Assembly (NCBI RefSeq): GCF_020667835.1
Contig: NZ_JAFMPR010000009.1
Location: 56,649 to 120,648, forward strand
Direction: 5' to 3'
Source: Roseibaca sp. Y0-43
Lineage (GTDB): Bacteria > Pseudomonadota > Alphaproteobacteria > Rhodobacterales > Rhodobacteraceae
Length of the DNA stretch: 64,000 bases
Made by a program: the position numbers and the translations under genes. Of the stretch, positions 1-9,535 are shown one piece after another. Within the stretch, counting starts at the first letter, position 1. The number at the start of each line of letters is the position of its first letter. Below the pieces are notes generated by a model that did not search any database, was not told where the DNA came from, and saw only the letters and a program-made list of their open reading frames with translations.

Positions 1-466
1 CTGCCGGGTGAGCATACATGGCGGCCGCGCTGGCCAGCACGCCGATCAGCGTGCCAAGGGCCAGGCGCACGCGGCCCGGCACACCTTTGACATTGCCCTT
101 CGACACCTTGGCCAAATCATCGGCAAAGCCGATCAGGCCGAAGCCGATCGTGACCAGCAGCACGATCCAGACATAGGGATTGTCCAGCCGCGCCCAAAGC
201 AGGGTCGAAACGGTCAAGGCCGAGAGGATCAGCAAGCCGCCCATGGTGGGCGTGCCGGTCTTGGTCAGAAGGTGGCTTTCCGGTCCGTCTTCGCGGATAG
301 GCTGGCCGTTCGACTGGCGGCGCTTCAGCAGATTGATAAGCGGTCGCCCGAAGAAGAAGCCGAACACAAGCGCGGTGAAGAACGCGGCCCCCGCCCGGAA
401 GGTGATATAGCGAAACAGGTTGAACCCCGGCAGGGTATCGGCGAACTCGGTCAACCAGAAAAACAT
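1..466 (-). CDS. mraY: MraY, phospho-N-acetylmuramoyl-pentapeptide transferase (5' part only)
   Basis: Reading the minus strand from 466 gives a membrane protein beginning [16 protein letters not shown], with the MraY signature [12 protein letters not shown] near residues 70-80 and the aspartate pair GFADDLAK near residue 130. MraY moves phospho-MurNAc-pentapeptide from UDP to undecaprenyl phosphate, forming lipid I at the inner membrane. About 155 of an expected ~360 residues are here; the gene runs off the left edge. Its ATG overlaps the murF stop by one base (TAATG), so translation is probably coupled. It is the last visible gene of the dcw operon. Confidence 0.95.
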   Translation of the reverse strand, partial: MFFWLTEFADTLPGFNLFRYITFRAGAAFFTALVFGFFFGRPLINLLKRRQSNGQPIREDGPESHLLTKTGTPTMGGLLILSALTVSTLLWARLDNPYVWIVLLVTIGFGLIGFADDLAKVSKGNVKGVPGRVRLALGTLIGVLASAAAMYAHPA

Positions 467-1881
467 TACGACCCCTTTTCCTGCGAGGATGTAGTATCAA
501 GGCCGCGCAGCGCATCGACCACGCGCGATACACGGCTGCCCTTGGACCCTTTGACAAGCACGACATCGCCCGGCGCGACCAGATGATGGGCGTGATCGAC
601 CAGCGCCTCGGCGGTGTCGACCCGTTTGCCGCGCTGGCGGGCGGGAAGCGCTGCGTGCAAGCTGGCCATGCGCGGCCCGACACAATGGACAAGGCGGATT
701 TGCGGCATCGCTGAGTCTTGCGCAAGCGCTTTGTGCATGGCCAGTTCATCGGGGCCAAGCTCCAGCATATCGCCAAGGATCGCGATGCGCCGCCCGCCGG
801 GACCGGGGGTTGCCTGCGCCAGCAGCGCGAGCGCGGCTGTCATCGAGGCGGGGTTGGCGTTGAACGCGTCGTCGATCAGGGTAAAGCGCGCATCCTCGAC
901 CGGGTCGAGCAGGATGTCCTGCCGCAAGCCCCGGCCCGCGGGCGGCTGCCAGCGCCCCAAGGCATGGGCCGCGCGTGCAAGATCCAGCCCCAGCGCATGG
1001 GCCGCGCCGAGGCAGGCCAGCGCGTTGGTCGCGGCATGAACACCAGAATTGACCAGGCGCACAGCCAGCGCCATGCGGCCGACCTTGGCGCGGACGACCA
1101 GCGCGGTTTCGGTCTGGCGGATGTCATGCAGGTGCAGGGGCACATCGCCTGCACCAAAGGGCAGGCAGGTGGCGGCATGGGCTTTGGCGGCGGCATCGAG
1201 GATCGGGCTGGTGGGCAGGTCGGCGGGGTAAATCGCCGTGCCGCCGGGTTCCAGCCCGGCAAAGATACTTGCCTTTTCCTGCGCTATCGCTTCCAGACTG
1301 CCCAAGGATTCAAGGTGCGCGGGCGCTATCGCTGTCACTATTGCAACATTTGGCCGGGCTAGCGTGGTCAGGGGTTCAATCTCGCCCGCATTGCTCATGC
1401 CCATCTCGATCACGGCGAAATCGGCATCTTGCGGCAAGCGTGCCAGCGTGATCGGAACGCCCCAATGGTTATTGAAACTGGCCTCTGCGGCATGGACCTT
1501 ACCGAATTCCGCCAGCATCTCGCGCGCCATGTCCTTGGTCGAGGTCTTGCCGACCGACCCGGTGATCCCGATGACCTTGGCCTTGGACCGCGCGCGGCCC
1601 GCTGCGCCGAGTGCGCGCAGCCCCTCCAGAACGTCGGGCACGACCAGAAGCGGCGCATCATCCGCCACACCTTCGGGTCTGCGCGACACCAACGCCGCGC
1701 CTGCGCCCTTGGAAAGCGCGTCGACCACGAAATCATGCCCGTCACGGGCGGCGGTCAGGGCCACGAACAAATCGCCCGGTTGCAGGCTGCGCGTGTCGAT
1801 GGAAATGCCCGTGACCAGCCAGTCGCCGGTCGCCTTGCCCCCGGTGGCCGCAGCGGCGTCAGGCGCAGTCCAGAGGGTCAT
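466..1881 (-). CDS. murF: MurF, UDP-MurNAc-tripeptide:D-Ala-D-Ala ligase
   Basis: The 471-residue protein is normal length for MurF, the cytoplasmic ATP-dependent ligase that adds D-Ala-D-Ala to UDP-MurNAc-tripeptide. Seen: a short N-terminal substrate domain, the Mur-ligase P-loop [13 protein letters not shown] near residues 105-117, the conserved NNHWG(V/I)P segment near 138-144, and a C-terminal ligase domain with [11 protein letters not shown] near 335-345. The start overlaps the end of murE by four bases (ATGA), and the stop touches the mraY ATG, as expected for coupled dcw genes. No anomaly was seen. Confidence 0.97.
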   Translation of the reverse strand: MTLWTAPDAAAATGGKATGDWLVTGISIDTRSLQPGDLFVALTAARDGHDFVVDALSKGAGAALVSRRPEGVADDAPLLVVPDVLEGLRALGAAGRARSKAKVIGITGSVGKTSTKDMAREMLAEFGKVHAAEASFNNHWGVPITLARLPQDADFAVIEMGMSNAGEIEPLTTLARPNVAIVTAIAPAHLESLGSLEAIAQEKASIFAGLEPGGTAIYPADLPTSPILDAAAKAHAATCLPFGAGDVPLHLHDIRQTETALVVRAKVGRMALAVRLVNSGVHAATNALACLGAAHALGLDLARAAHALGRWQPPAGRGLRQDILLDPVEDARFTLIDDAFNANPASMTAALALLAQATPGPGGRRIAILGDMLELGPDELAMHKALAQDSAMPQIRLVHCVGPRMASLHAALPARQRGKRVDTAEALVDHAHHLVAPGDVVLVKGSKGSRVSRVVDALRGLDTTSSQEKGS

Positions 1882-3362
1882 GCCCGTTCCTCCAGCGCGG
1901 CGATGGCCAGCGAGGCCTGTTCCAGATCATCGAACGGATAAACGGTGTCACCCACGATCTGACCCGTCTCATGCCCCTTGCCCGCGATCAGAAGCGCGTC
2001 GCCCGGACCAAGCGCATCGACCCCGCGCAGGATTGCTTCGGCGCGGTCAGCAACTTCGGTCGCATCGGGGCAGGCTTTCAAAATCTCTGCACGGATTGCG
2101 ACAGGTTCCTCGGATCTAGGGTTGTCATCTGTCACAAATACAACATCAGCATGTTCCGCCGCCGCCGCGCCCATCAGCGGGCGTTTGCCCCGGTCGCGGT
2201 CGCCGCCCGCCCCGAACACGACCACCAGCCGCCCCATCACATGCGGGCGAAGCGCCTGAAGGGCCACTGCCAGCGCATCGGGTGTGTGGGCGTAATCGAC
2301 AAAGACGGTCGCGCCGTTCGCACGGGTGCCCGCAAGCTGCATCCGCCCGCGCACCCCGTCCAGCCGAGGCAATTGCGCCGCCGCCTCCGCAGGATCGGCC
2401 CCGCAGGCCAGAACAAGCCCATAGGCCACAAGCACGTTTTCCGCCTGAAAGCCACCGATCAACGGCAAAGTCTGCTGGTAGGTCACGCCGTCATAGCCGA
2501 AACGCAAGACCTGACCAGAGGCATCAAACCGCTGACCCAACAGGCGAATATCGGCATCCGGGTCGCGCCCGACGGTCAGCGTGCCAAGGCCGCGCGCCTC
2601 GGCAATTGCCAACAGGTCCGCCCCCCGCGGGTCATCCATGTTCAGAACCGCGACGCCATCTTCGGGCAGAACGCGCTCGAACAACAGCGCCTTGGCGCGG
2701 AAATAGGCGTCCATCGTCTGGTGATAATCCAGATGGTCCTGCGTGAAATTCGTGAACCCCGCCGCGCGCAGGGTGACGCCGTCCAGACGGCGCTGGTCCA
2801 ACCCATGCGACGACGCCTCCATCGCGCAATGGGTGACGCCCTCGCGCGCCATATCGGCCAGCAGACGGTGCAAGGTCACGCTGTCGGGCGTGGTATGGCC
2901 CAGTGGCGCGCTATAGGCGCCTTCGACCCCGGTTGTGCCCAGATTGGCCGCTTCATGGCCCAGCGCGGCCCAAAGCTGGCGGGTGAAGCTTGCGACCGAA
3001 GTTTTGCCATTGGTGCCCGTAACCGCCGCCATGACGGCGGGCTGCGCGCCGAACCACAAGGCAGCCGCCCCCGACAAGGCCGCGCGCGGGTCTTCGGCCA
3101 GCACGAGCGCCGCGTCGGACGCGGCAAGCGCGTCTGCCGCGATGTCCGCGCCCGCGCGGTCGGTCAGGATGGCGCTTGCGCCGCGCGCCAGGGCGGTCGC
3201 GATATACTCGGCCCCGTGCACGCGGCTGCCGGGAAGCGCTGCGAAAAGCGCGCCCTTGGGGACCGCGCGGCTATCAAGGCTGATACCCGTCACCACCGCG
3301 TTTTCCCCGCGCACGGGGTTCAGGCCAAGCTCTGACAGGGGGCGGGCAGGCAGGTCGGACAC
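1878..3362 (-). CDS. murE: MurE, UDP-MurNAc-L-Ala-D-Glu:meso-diaminopimelate ligase
   Basis: This 494-residue Mur ligase adds meso-diaminopimelate to UDP-MurNAc-L-Ala-D-Glu in the cytoplasm. Seen: P-loop VTGTNGKTSVASF near residues 112-124, TTPDS near 155-160, the carbamylated-lysine region with FRAKALLF near 222, and the DNPRSE motif near 415 that specifies diaminopimelate over lysine. It lies 95 bp downstream of ftsI, the largest gap in this run, and overlaps murF by four bases. The predicted substrate fits a Gram-negative cell wall. Confidence 0.97.
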   Translation of the reverse strand: MSDLPARPLSELGLNPVRGENAVVTGISLDSRAVPKGALFAALPGSRVHGAEYIATALARGASAILTDRAGADIAADALAASDAALVLAEDPRAALSGAAALWFGAQPAVMAAVTGTNGKTSVASFTRQLWAALGHEAANLGTTGVEGAYSAPLGHTTPDSVTLHRLLADMAREGVTHCAMEASSHGLDQRRLDGVTLRAAGFTNFTQDHLDYHQTMDAYFRAKALLFERVLPEDGVAVLNMDDPRGADLLAIAEARGLGTLTVGRDPDADIRLLGQRFDASGQVLRFGYDGVTYQQTLPLIGGFQAENVLVAYGLVLACGADPAEAAAQLPRLDGVRGRMQLAGTRANGATVFVDYAHTPDALAVALQALRPHVMGRLVVVFGAGGDRDRGKRPLMGAAAAEHADVVFVTDDNPRSEEPVAIRAEILKACPDATEVADRAEAILRGVDALGPGDALLIAGKGHETGQIVGDTVYPFDDLEQASLAIAALEERA

Positions 3363-3457
3363 GCGCGGGTTCCTTCAAACAGCCGGGGCATGGGGCGGAT
3401 TGCCGTTCTGTTACCCCGTTTTGGCGCACGGGTTCAATGGCCCGCATGGCGCGGTGG

Positions 3458-5245
3458 TCATTGCGCGCGCAGGTCGGCTTGAAACTTCGCCTCGGCCTCT
3501 GCAAACGACACGGGCCGCAGACCCAGAAGCGGGGCCACGCGGCGCGTGATCTCTGCCGCCGTCGGCACCGCCGTCCAGCCCGCGGTGCGGCGCGGCTCTG
3601 GCCCGGTCGTATCGACGGCCTCGTCCAGCGTCACGATCAGCACGTATTTCGGGTCATGCGACGGAAAGACAGAGGCGAAGGTCGCCAGAACCGCGTCTTC
3701 CTTGTAGCCGCCATTGGGCGCGGGCTTGTCGGCAGAGCCGGTCTTGCCGCCGACCGGATAGCCCGGAATGCGCGCGAAAGACGCCGTGCCCTCGAAAACC
3801 ACGTCATGCAATATCTTGCGCATCTGGGCCGATGTGCGCGCGCTGATGATCTGCGCGCCCTCTTGCGGGGCATCGCGGCGCAAAAGCGTGGGCGTGATCG
3901 CGTAGCCGCCATTGACCAGCGTCGCATAGCCCGCGGCGAGCGCCAGCGGGCTGGTGGTCATGCCATGGCCGTAGGAAATGGTCATGGCCGACAATTCCGA
4001 CCACGGATCGGGCAGCAAGGGGCGCGCACGAGCGGCCTCGGCCAGCTCTATCCGGGCCGAGTCGAGCAGGCCGAAACGCCGCAGAAACGCCTGCTGACGC
4101 TCTGCCCCCATGGCCTGCACCATGCGCGCGGTCCCGATATTCGAGGATTTGACCATCACCTTGGTGACGGACATTTCGTTGCCGTAATCGCGGAAATCGT
4201 CGATCTCGAACCGGCCCCAACGGATCGGGCCACGCGTGTCGATGATCGTGTCGGGCGTGACCGCGCCTTCGTCGAGCGCCTGCGCGACGGCAAAGGCCTT
4301 CATCACGGAACCAAGTTCATAATACCCCTGCACGGCGCGGTTAAACAGCGGGCTGTCAGCCGGTTCGCCCGAGGTGGGCGGCGCGGGGCGGTCGTTGGGG
4401 TCGAAATCGGGCAATGACACAAGGCTCAGCACCTCGCCCGTATAGGCATCCATCAAGACGGCGCTCGCCCCGCGCGCGTTCAGGACCGCCATGCTGCCGG
4501 ACAAGACTTCGGTCACGGTGGCCTGAAGCGGCAGGTCGATGGACAGGCGCAAGGGCTGGTTGGCCTGGGCAGGGTCGCGCAGACGGTCCTCGAAATACAG
4601 CTCCGCGCCTGCGACGCCCAGCAATTCGGCCGCGCGCACCCCTTGTTCGCCATAGCGCGCCCCGCCCAGCACATGCGCGGCCACCCGGCCATTGGGATAG
4701 ACCCGCATCTTGCGCGGGCCGAACATCAGCCCCGGCTCGCCAATGTCATGGACGGCCTGCTTTTGTTCGGGCGAAAGCTGCGTGCGCACCCAGACGAAGC
4801 GGCGGTCGGGGTCGGTGAAGCGGGCGGCCAGGCGATCCACATCCATATCGGGGAAAATGCGGCCCAACTCGCGCGCCGCGCGCAGCGGGTCAACCATGCG
4901 CCGGGTTTCGGCATAAAGCGCGTGGGTGGCAAGGTTCGTGGCCAACACGCGGCCATTTCGGTCGGTGATGTCCGCCCGCGCGCCAGAGATATCTTCCATC
5001 AGGCCCGCGCGCACCTCCAGCGGTTCGGTCGCGGCCAATAGCCCCATCCGCGCGCCCAGCAGCACGAAACCCGACAAGAAGATCAACGCCAGCAGCAACA
5101 GCCGCAATTCGGCCTGCATCCGCCCGGTATCGCGCAGCTCCTGACGGCGCAGGCGCAGGTTTTCCTGTTCGATGTAATCCGGGTTTTCGCCTTGTTCGCG
5201 GGCTTTCAGAATCCGGGCAAGGGGGCGCAGGGGCTTGCGGATCAT
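3458..5245 (-). CDS. ftsI: FtsI (PBP3), septal peptidoglycan transpeptidase
   Basis: This 595-residue class B penicillin-binding protein cross-links septal peptidoglycan with FtsW. Seen: a cytoplasmic N-terminus, a single membrane segment near residues 45-65 (LLLLALIFLSGFVLL), the dimerisation domain, and the transpeptidase domain with the SVMK serine tetrad (ELGSVMKAF, near 310), the SSN triad (VKSSNIGTAR, near 365) and KTGSADK near 498. The start overlaps the ftsL end by four bases (ATGA). Length and motif order are typical. Confidence 0.96.
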   Translation of the reverse strand: MIRKPLRPLARILKAREQGENPDYIEQENLRLRRQELRDTGRMQAELRLLLLALIFLSGFVLLGARMGLLAATEPLEVRAGLMEDISGARADITDRNGRVLATNLATHALYAETRRMVDPLRAARELGRIFPDMDVDRLAARFTDPDRRFVWVRTQLSPEQKQAVHDIGEPGLMFGPRKMRVYPNGRVAAHVLGGARYGEQGVRAAELLGVAGAELYFEDRLRDPAQANQPLRLSIDLPLQATVTEVLSGSMAVLNARGASAVLMDAYTGEVLSLVSLPDFDPNDRPAPPTSGEPADSPLFNRAVQGYYELGSVMKAFAVAQALDEGAVTPDTIIDTRGPIRWGRFEIDDFRDYGNEMSVTKVMVKSSNIGTARMVQAMGAERQQAFLRRFGLLDSARIELAEAARARPLLPDPWSELSAMTISYGHGMTTSPLALAAGYATLVNGGYAITPTLLRRDAPQEGAQIISARTSAQMRKILHDVVFEGTASFARIPGYPVGGKTGSADKPAPNGGYKEDAVLATFASVFPSHDPKYVLIVTLDEAVDTTGPEPRRTAGWTAVPTAAEITRRVAPLLGLRPVSFAEAEAKFQADLRAQ

Positions 5246-5625
5246 GGCTGCTCCTCGGATGCGGGGTCGGTCGTGCCCGACAGGGTTTGCAACGCGCCAA
5301 ACACTTCTATGCCCTCGCCCACCTGCAGATGCGCTTGCGGGGCGGGATAGGCGATGTCGCCGATCTCTCCGAAATGGTCAGCGGTGATGGGCACCAGCCT
5401 GAGCGTGTCGAAATTGAAATCCACAAGCGCGCGCAGCCGGTCGGGGCGGTTCAGATAGGCCCATTCCACCCGCTGCACGGAAATCTCGGCCTCTAGCCGG
5501 GAAATTTCACGCTCCAGGCTCGTGCGCATGTTCATCGCTTGCTGCGTCAGGTGGTTCTCGCGATAGGCCCATGTCGCAAGCCCGATCACGGCCAGCGCGG
5601 TCAATAGATACAGAATGCTTCGCAT
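5242..5625 (-). CDS. ftsL: FtsL, divisome membrane protein
   Basis: A 127-residue bitopic protein: a membrane segment at residues 4-20 (LYLLTALAVIGLATW), then a heptad-rich helix with SLEREISRLEAEISVQR at about 38-54, then a short periplasmic tail. FtsL family members diverge strongly in sequence, so the call rests on this architecture and on the position between rsmH and ftsI. FtsL forms the FtsQLB complex that activates septal FtsWI. It starts three bases after the rsmH stop and overlaps ftsI. Confidence 0.85.
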   Translation of the reverse strand: MRSILYLLTALAVIGLATWAYRENHLTQQAMNMRTSLEREISRLEAEISVQRVEWAYLNRPDRLRALVDFNFDTLRLVPITADHFGEIGDIAYPAPQAHLQVGEGIEVFGALQTLSGTTDPASEEQP

Positions 5626-5628
5626 GGC

Positions 5629-6606
5629 TTACACCTCTGTCATTCGGGGCAGTCCCAGCCCGCTGCGGTCGGCAGGCCCGGCGGGCGCATCGGTGCGCAA
5701 GGCCAGCCGCAACCGGGCCGAGCGCGCGCGCGGGTTCAGCGCCAGTTCCGCGTCATCCGCCGCAATGCCCTTCTTTTCCAATAGCTTGAAGCGCGCCTCT
5801 GTCTGCGGGGCCTCGGGTGCGAAGCGGTTCCCGCCGCCCCCCTGCCCCGCACGCTGCGCGAGGAAGCGCTTCACGATCCGGTCTTCGAGCGAATGAAAGC
5901 TGACCACAGCAAGCTTGCCACCGGGCTTGAGCGCGCGCTCTGCCGCTTCCAGCCCATCGACCAGCGCGTCGAATTCCGCGTTCACGGCAATGCGCAAGCC
6001 CTGAAAGCTGCGCGTGGCCGGGTGGCTTTGACCGGGCTTGGGGCGCGGCAGGCAGGCCGCGACGATCTGCGCCAGCTGGCCAGTGCGCTCGATGGGCGCG
6101 TCTTGCCGGGCTTTCACGATGGCGCGGGCAATGCGGCGGCTGGCACGTTCCTCGCCGTAATGGAACAGGATATCGGCCAGCACTTCCTCCGAGGCGGTGT
6201 TGACGATGTCGCGCGCCGAGCGGCCCGATTGCGACATGCGCATGTCCAGCGGCCCGTCCTTGGAAAAGGAAAACCCCCGCTCGGGCAGGTCCAGCTGCAT
6301 ACTCGACACGCCCAGATCCAGCACGATGCCATCCAACGGCCCGCCTGCATGTTCGTCCAGCTGCGCGAAATTGCCCGCCACAAGGCGCAAACGGTCGCCA
6401 TACTCCGCGCCCCAGTCGCGCGCCATGTCCAGCGCCAGCGGGTCGCGATCCACCCCGATCACCTGCGCCGCGCCCGCCTGCAACAGCGCCCGCGCATAGC
6501 CGCCCGCGCCCAATGTGCCATCCAGCCAGACCCCGGAAATCGGGGCCAGATGCGTCAGGATGGGGGTTAGCAGAACCGGGATATGGGGGCTTGCGTCTTG
6601 CATCAC
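5629..6606 (-). CDS. rsmH: RsmH (MraW), 16S rRNA m4C1402 N4-methyltransferase
   Basis: The 325-residue SAM-dependent methyltransferase carries HIPVLL near residue 8, the SAM-binding [13 protein letters not shown] near 30-42, the [11 protein letters not shown] motif near 105, and the C-terminal [15 protein letters not shown] typical of RsmH. It modifies C1402 in the ribosomal P site. It begins two bases after mraZ ends and is followed three bases later by ftsL, so it is part of the same transcript. Confidence 0.96.
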   Translation of the reverse strand: MMQDASPHIPVLLTPILTHLAPISGVWLDGTLGAGGYARALLQAGAAQVIGVDRDPLALDMARDWGAEYGDRLRLVAGNFAQLDEHAGGPLDGIVLDLGVSSMQLDLPERGFSFSKDGPLDMRMSQSGRSARDIVNTASEEVLADILFHYGEERASRRIARAIVKARQDAPIERTGQLAQIVAACLPRPKPGQSHPATRSFQGLRIAVNAEFDALVDGLEAAERALKPGGKLAVVSFHSLEDRIVKRFLAQRAGQGGGGNRFAPEAPQTEARFKLLEKKGIAADDAELALNPRARSARLRLALRTDAPAGPADRSGLGLPRMTEV

Positions 6607-6608
6607 AC

Positions 6609-7175
6609 TTAATTGCGACGAGAGAGCAGGTCACGCAGCAGCGCTTCGGCATCCATATCGGCGGGCCGCTTGGCCTTGCGCGGCGGCAGATGGATACGCG
6701 GGTCGAAATCGGGGTCTTGACCGACAAGGAACACCTCGGTGCGGCGCGATTTGACGGCCGTGAAGGTTTCTTCCTTCCAGATCTGGAAATGGTCGCCCTT
6801 CGCGATGAAGAAGGCGGCCTCGTTTGGCTCCAGCTCCAGCTTGTCGCGCAGGCGTTGCGGCAGCACGATACGCCCGTCCTCGTCAATCTGCGCGTCAAGG
6901 GCGTGACCGTGAAAGGTCAGTTCCAGCATTTCGCGCTCGGGGCTGCCGGGCTGCATGTCGCTGATGCCCTCTTCGATCTCTTCGATCGCGGTCATCGTGT
7001 AGCAATCCAGCCGTTTCTGGCTGTCCATGCCATGCACGATCACAAGATTGGGGCGCAGACCGTCGGTCCAGTCCGGATCGCCCTCTTCGATGACACGCCG
7101 GAAGCTGGCCGGGATGGAAACCCGGCCTTTGCTGTCCACCTTCTGGTGGAAAGAGCCTCTGAACCTGCGTGCCAC
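6609..7175 (-). CDS. mraZ: MraZ, AbrB-fold regulator of the dcw operon
   Basis: Two SpoVT/AbrB-like half domains carry the family DxxxR turns DSKGRVSIP (near residue 13) and DEDGRIVLP (near residue 90). MraZ is a DNA-binding regulator of the division and cell-wall cluster. An ATG at 7274 would also open the frame, but GTG at 7175 is chosen: it gives the conserved start (V/M)[11 protein letters not shown] and has GAAGGA about nine bases upstream. The chosen protein is 188 residues, slightly long for the family because of a charged C-terminal tail. Confidence 0.93.
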   Translation of the reverse strand: MARRFRGSFHQKVDSKGRVSIPASFRRVIEEGDPDWTDGLRPNLVIVHGMDSQKRLDCYTMTAIEEIEEGISDMQPGSPEREMLELTFHGHALDAQIDEDGRIVLPQRLRDKLELEPNEAAFFIAKGDHFQIWKEETFTAVKSRRTEVFLVGQDPDFDPRIHLPPRKAKRPADMDAEALLRDLLSRRN

Positions 7176-7709
7176 GTTGGGCGGTCCTTCGTCTGTGCCC
7201 GGCGCCGGTCGGGTGCCGGAAATGAAAACGGCGGATCGAGCTGCTGCCACTGCCCGATCCGCCGACTGTCCCATCGCTGGGTGCCCGGTTGGCGCTCGCT
7301 TCCTTGGGGGGAGGGGATGCTGCTCGCGAGCGCGCCGGATCTGTGTTTTTGCAGATAAAGCGGGGCCTGTATGAACTCTGCCTCTGCGGGGTCTTTGTGC
7401 CCCTGTGATGCCCGTTTATCTTGGAAACAATGATTGCCATGGGATTTCATGGTAATCAATCACCAAGTTGGGAAAACTTGTAAGAATCTCGCCTTCGCGA
7501 CCACCGCAACATACAGAATATAGGCAGGCATTCAGACCCTTTAGACTACATGTTGTGAGAACAAAAACAGATCAACTCTATATGTAAGGTGAATTCGAGG
7601 GAATTCCTGCGCCATGAAAAATGTTCCATGAAATCCCGATAGCTGCAAGCTTTGCCCGGAATTGTGGCGCACCCGCCACAGACTCGCTGAAAACCAGACG
7701 CGAATCCAT
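7176..7709 (-). promoter_or_regulatory. Long mraZ leader and promoter region, with a leader hairpin
   Basis: No gene is supported in these 534 bases. Close to mraZ the minus-strand leader contains a perfect 10-bp inverted repeat, CGGCGGATCG at 7229-7238 against CGATCCGCCG at 7255-7264. Further upstream are two copies of a 12-base word in opposite orientation, GGGATTTCATGG at 7441-7452 and CCATGAAATCCC at 7626-7637. Known: in Rhodobacter sphaeroides the sRNA UpsM is made from the leader upstream of mraZ. The position here matches, but I could not find its terminator, so an UpsM-like RNA is only an inference. Confidence 0.5.
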
Positions 7710-7751
7710 AAAAAAACACGCACGGATCACGGGCGAGTGATTCGTGCGTGT
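7710..7751 (-). terminator. Rho-independent terminator of mrp
   Basis: Arms 7716-7730 (ACACGCACGGATCAC) and 7737-7751 form a 15-bp stem with one G-U pair and a six-base loop. On the minus strand it is followed by seven T (complement of 7710-7716). It lies about 60 bases after the mrp stop. Confidence 0.93.
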
Positions 7752-7811
7752 GGCCTTTCCCGGCGGCTGTGCGCCGATTCCATCAATTCCCGAACGGGTG
7801 CGGCGCGGCGC

Positions 7812-8870
7812 TTACAACTCGGCGATGAGCTTGTCCGCGATCCGTGCATAGGCATTGGCCACGGGGCTGTCAGTTGCCGCAACGGGCACGCCGCCGTCGC
7901 CGGCCAGGCGTACTTCCACGCTCAGCGGCAACTCTCCCAAGAAGGGCAAGCCCTGCTTCGTCGCCTCTTTCCGCACGCCGCCCTCGCCGAAAATATGCTC
8001 TTCATGGCCGCATTGCGGGCAGATGAAGGTCGACATGTTCTCGATCAGGCCCAGAACCGGGGTTTTCAGCGTCTCGAATGCGCGCAGCGCCTTGCGCGCA
8101 TCAAGAAGCGCCACATCCTGCGGGGTCGAGACGACGACCGCGCCTCGAACATCGAATTTGCTGCACAGGGTCAGCTGGATATCGCCGGTGCCTGGCGGCA
8201 TATCGACGATCAACACATCCAGCGCGCCCCATTCCACTTGTGTCAGCAATTGCTGAAGCGCGCCCATCAGCATCGGACCGCGCCAGATCACGGCCTCGTC
8301 GCCTTTCAGCATCAACCCGATAGAGATCATCTTCACGCCATGCGCGTCCAGCGGCAGGATGCGCTTGCCGTCGGGCGATGCGGGCCGCTTGTCGACGCCC
8401 ATCATCTTGGGCTGGCTGGGGCCATATATATCGGCGTCCAGCAGCCCGACCCGCAGCCCCTTGCGCGCCAGCGCCACCGAAAGATTGGCGGCCACGGTCG
8501 ATTTGCCAACGCCGCCCTTGCCAGACCCGACCGCCAGCAGATGGGTCACACCCGGCACAGCCTGACGGCCCTCTTGCGGGGTGGGATGGCGACCGACCTT
8601 CAGGCTGGGCGGCGCTTTCGGCGCCGAATGGGCGGTCAGTGCAACAGAGACCGATTGAACACCGGGCAAGGCCGCGACCACCTTCTCAGCCTGCGCGCGC
8701 ACCTCTCCATAGGTTTTCGCGATCTCTGCCGAGGGCGTCTCGATCACGAAGCGCACGGAATGATCGTCGATCACCAGCGCGCGCACCAGATCGCGCGCGA
8801 CAAGGGTGCCGCCATCGGGCAGCTTGACCGTGTCGAGGGCGGACAGGATTGCTTCGCGCGTCTGGGTCAT
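7812..8870 (-). CDS. mrp: Mrp/ApbC/NBP35-type Fe-S cluster carrier ATPase
   Basis: The protein has an N-terminal DUF59/MIP18-like domain (residues 5-80) and a ParA/MinD-fold ATPase with the deviant Walker A GSGKGGVGKSTVAANL near residue 118, a Walker B-like DVLIVDMPPGTGD near 225, and the CPQC pair (FICPQCGHEEH) near 287-290 used to hold the cluster at the dimer interface. It delivers Fe-S clusters to apoproteins in the cytoplasm. The ATG at 8870 (MTQTREAILSAL) is preferred to the one at 8939 because GGAG lies seven bases upstream; this gives 352 residues. Confidence 0.93.
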   Translation of the reverse strand: MTQTREAILSALDTVKLPDGGTLVARDLVRALVIDDHSVRFVIETPSAEIAKTYGEVRAQAEKVVAALPGVQSVSVALTAHSAPKAPPSLKVGRHPTPQEGRQAVPGVTHLLAVGSGKGGVGKSTVAANLSVALARKGLRVGLLDADIYGPSQPKMMGVDKRPASPDGKRILPLDAHGVKMISIGLMLKGDEAVIWRGPMLMGALQQLLTQVEWGALDVLIVDMPPGTGDIQLTLCSKFDVRGAVVVSTPQDVALLDARKALRAFETLKTPVLGLIENMSTFICPQCGHEEHIFGEGGVRKEATKQGLPFLGELPLSVEVRLAGDGGVPVAATDSPVANAYARIADKLIAEL

Positions 8871-9210
8871 CTTGGGCTCCATCTTGAGGTTGCCCAATAC
8901 ATGGTCACACCACCCCCGGCGGCAAGAGGCAAACGGCACGCATCTGTCAAGAAATCAGCGCATTTCGACCGACGCCCGCGGGGCGTGATCCGGGTCATGG
9001 CTGCGTTGGCTTCACAATTTGCCCTCGCAATCATCGAAATTGCAGAGGGTTGCCCAATCCATAAGCGGCAGGAAAATGACGTAAGGTAAATATGCCAAAA
9101 GTGCATAGCTGCATTGCAGCATCAGCCATTGCGCACCCGCAGCATGCGCCTATCTTTGGTTTCAACGAAGGGCCAAACGGGCCACAACGACATTCCAAAG
9201 GTGCACCAAG
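8871..9210. promoter_or_regulatory. Divergent intergenic region between mrp and the DUF1127 gene
   Basis: 340 bases with no supportable gene. A weak promoter-like pair for the plus strand is TTGCGC at 9129-9134 and CTATCT at 9150-9155 (15-base spacer), about 55 bases before the DUF1127 ATG. Known: the R. sphaeroides counterpart is transcribed by RpoHI/RpoHII. I cannot assign a sigma factor here from sequence alone. Confidence 0.3.
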
Positions 9211-9423
9211 ATGGCACATATCGCTGAAAATATTGGCACGCGCAGCATCCGCCTGCCTTCTTTCGGGCTTCTGGCACGGATCGCTGACGCCTTTGCCCGC
9301 CGCCGGGTCTACAATCGGACCTACGCGGAACTGAACGCGCTGACAACCCGCGAGCTGGACGATCTGGGCATCAGCCGGTCAATGATTTCGCGCCTCGCCT
9401 ACGAGGCAGCATTCGAGAATTGA
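9211..9423 (+). CDS. ccaF1: Small DUF1127 protein (CcaF1-like), leader gene of a CcsR-type sRNA cluster
   Basis: A 70-residue basic protein with a helical N-terminal part and the DUF1127 C-terminal block YAELNALTTRELDDLGISRS at about 42-61. Known: in R. sphaeroides the DUF1127 protein CcaF1 is co-transcribed with the CcsR sRNAs, binds RNA and influences their maturation; transcription is stress-induced. Here too the stop codon is followed within four bases by the first of six CCUCCUCCC hairpins, so the same arrangement is present. The symbol is transferred on arrangement plus domain, not on a full alignment. Confidence 0.85.
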   Translation: MAHIAENIGTRSIRLPSFGLLARIADAFARRRVYNRTYAELNALTTRELDDLGISRSMISRLAYEAAFEN

Positions 9424-9426
9424 GTT

Positions 9427-9455
9427 TCAGGCCCTATCCTCCTCCCAGGGCTTGA
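9427..9455 (+). ncRNA. CcsR-like (cuckoo RNA) hairpin 1
   Basis: TCAGGCCCT (9427-9435) pairs with AGGGCTTGA (9447-9455), nine pairs including one G-U. The 11-base loop ATCCTCCTCCC carries the CCUCCUCCC motif. It begins four bases after the DUF1127 stop, so it is probably cut from the same transcript. Confidence 0.8.
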
Positions 9456-9459
9456 TTAC

Positions 9460-9494
9460 GGCGGCGGCTTTCTCCTCCTCCCTTGGCCGCCGCC
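9460..9494 (+). ncRNA. CcsR-like hairpin 2
   Basis: GGCGGCGGC (9460-9468) pairs perfectly with GCCGCCGCC (9486-9494). The 17-base loop contains CTCCTCCTCCC. Same motif and orientation as hairpin 1, with a different stem sequence. Confidence 0.82.
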
Positions 9495-9535
9495 AGAAAT
9501 ACCGCCCCGGTCGCAAGATCGGCACGCGGAACGGA

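Noticed and set aside
1971..3335. 454-codon open frame on the plus strand over murE
   Set aside because: Antisense to a certain gene; Arg/Gln/His-rich composition typical of G+C-rich shadow frames, no family feature.
7260..7340. MraZ-box repeats (TGGG with 10-base period) upstream of mraZ
   Set aside because: Only loosely spaced GGG words at 8-9 base steps were found; not convincing as the known operator.
7812..8939. Longer mrp start at 8939
   Set aside because: The added N-terminus (MPFASCRRGWC) is not family-like, and ATG 8870 has a good ribosome-binding site.
7662..9089. 475-codon open frame on the plus strand over mrp
   Set aside because: Covers the mrp gene and its terminator in antisense; no motif.
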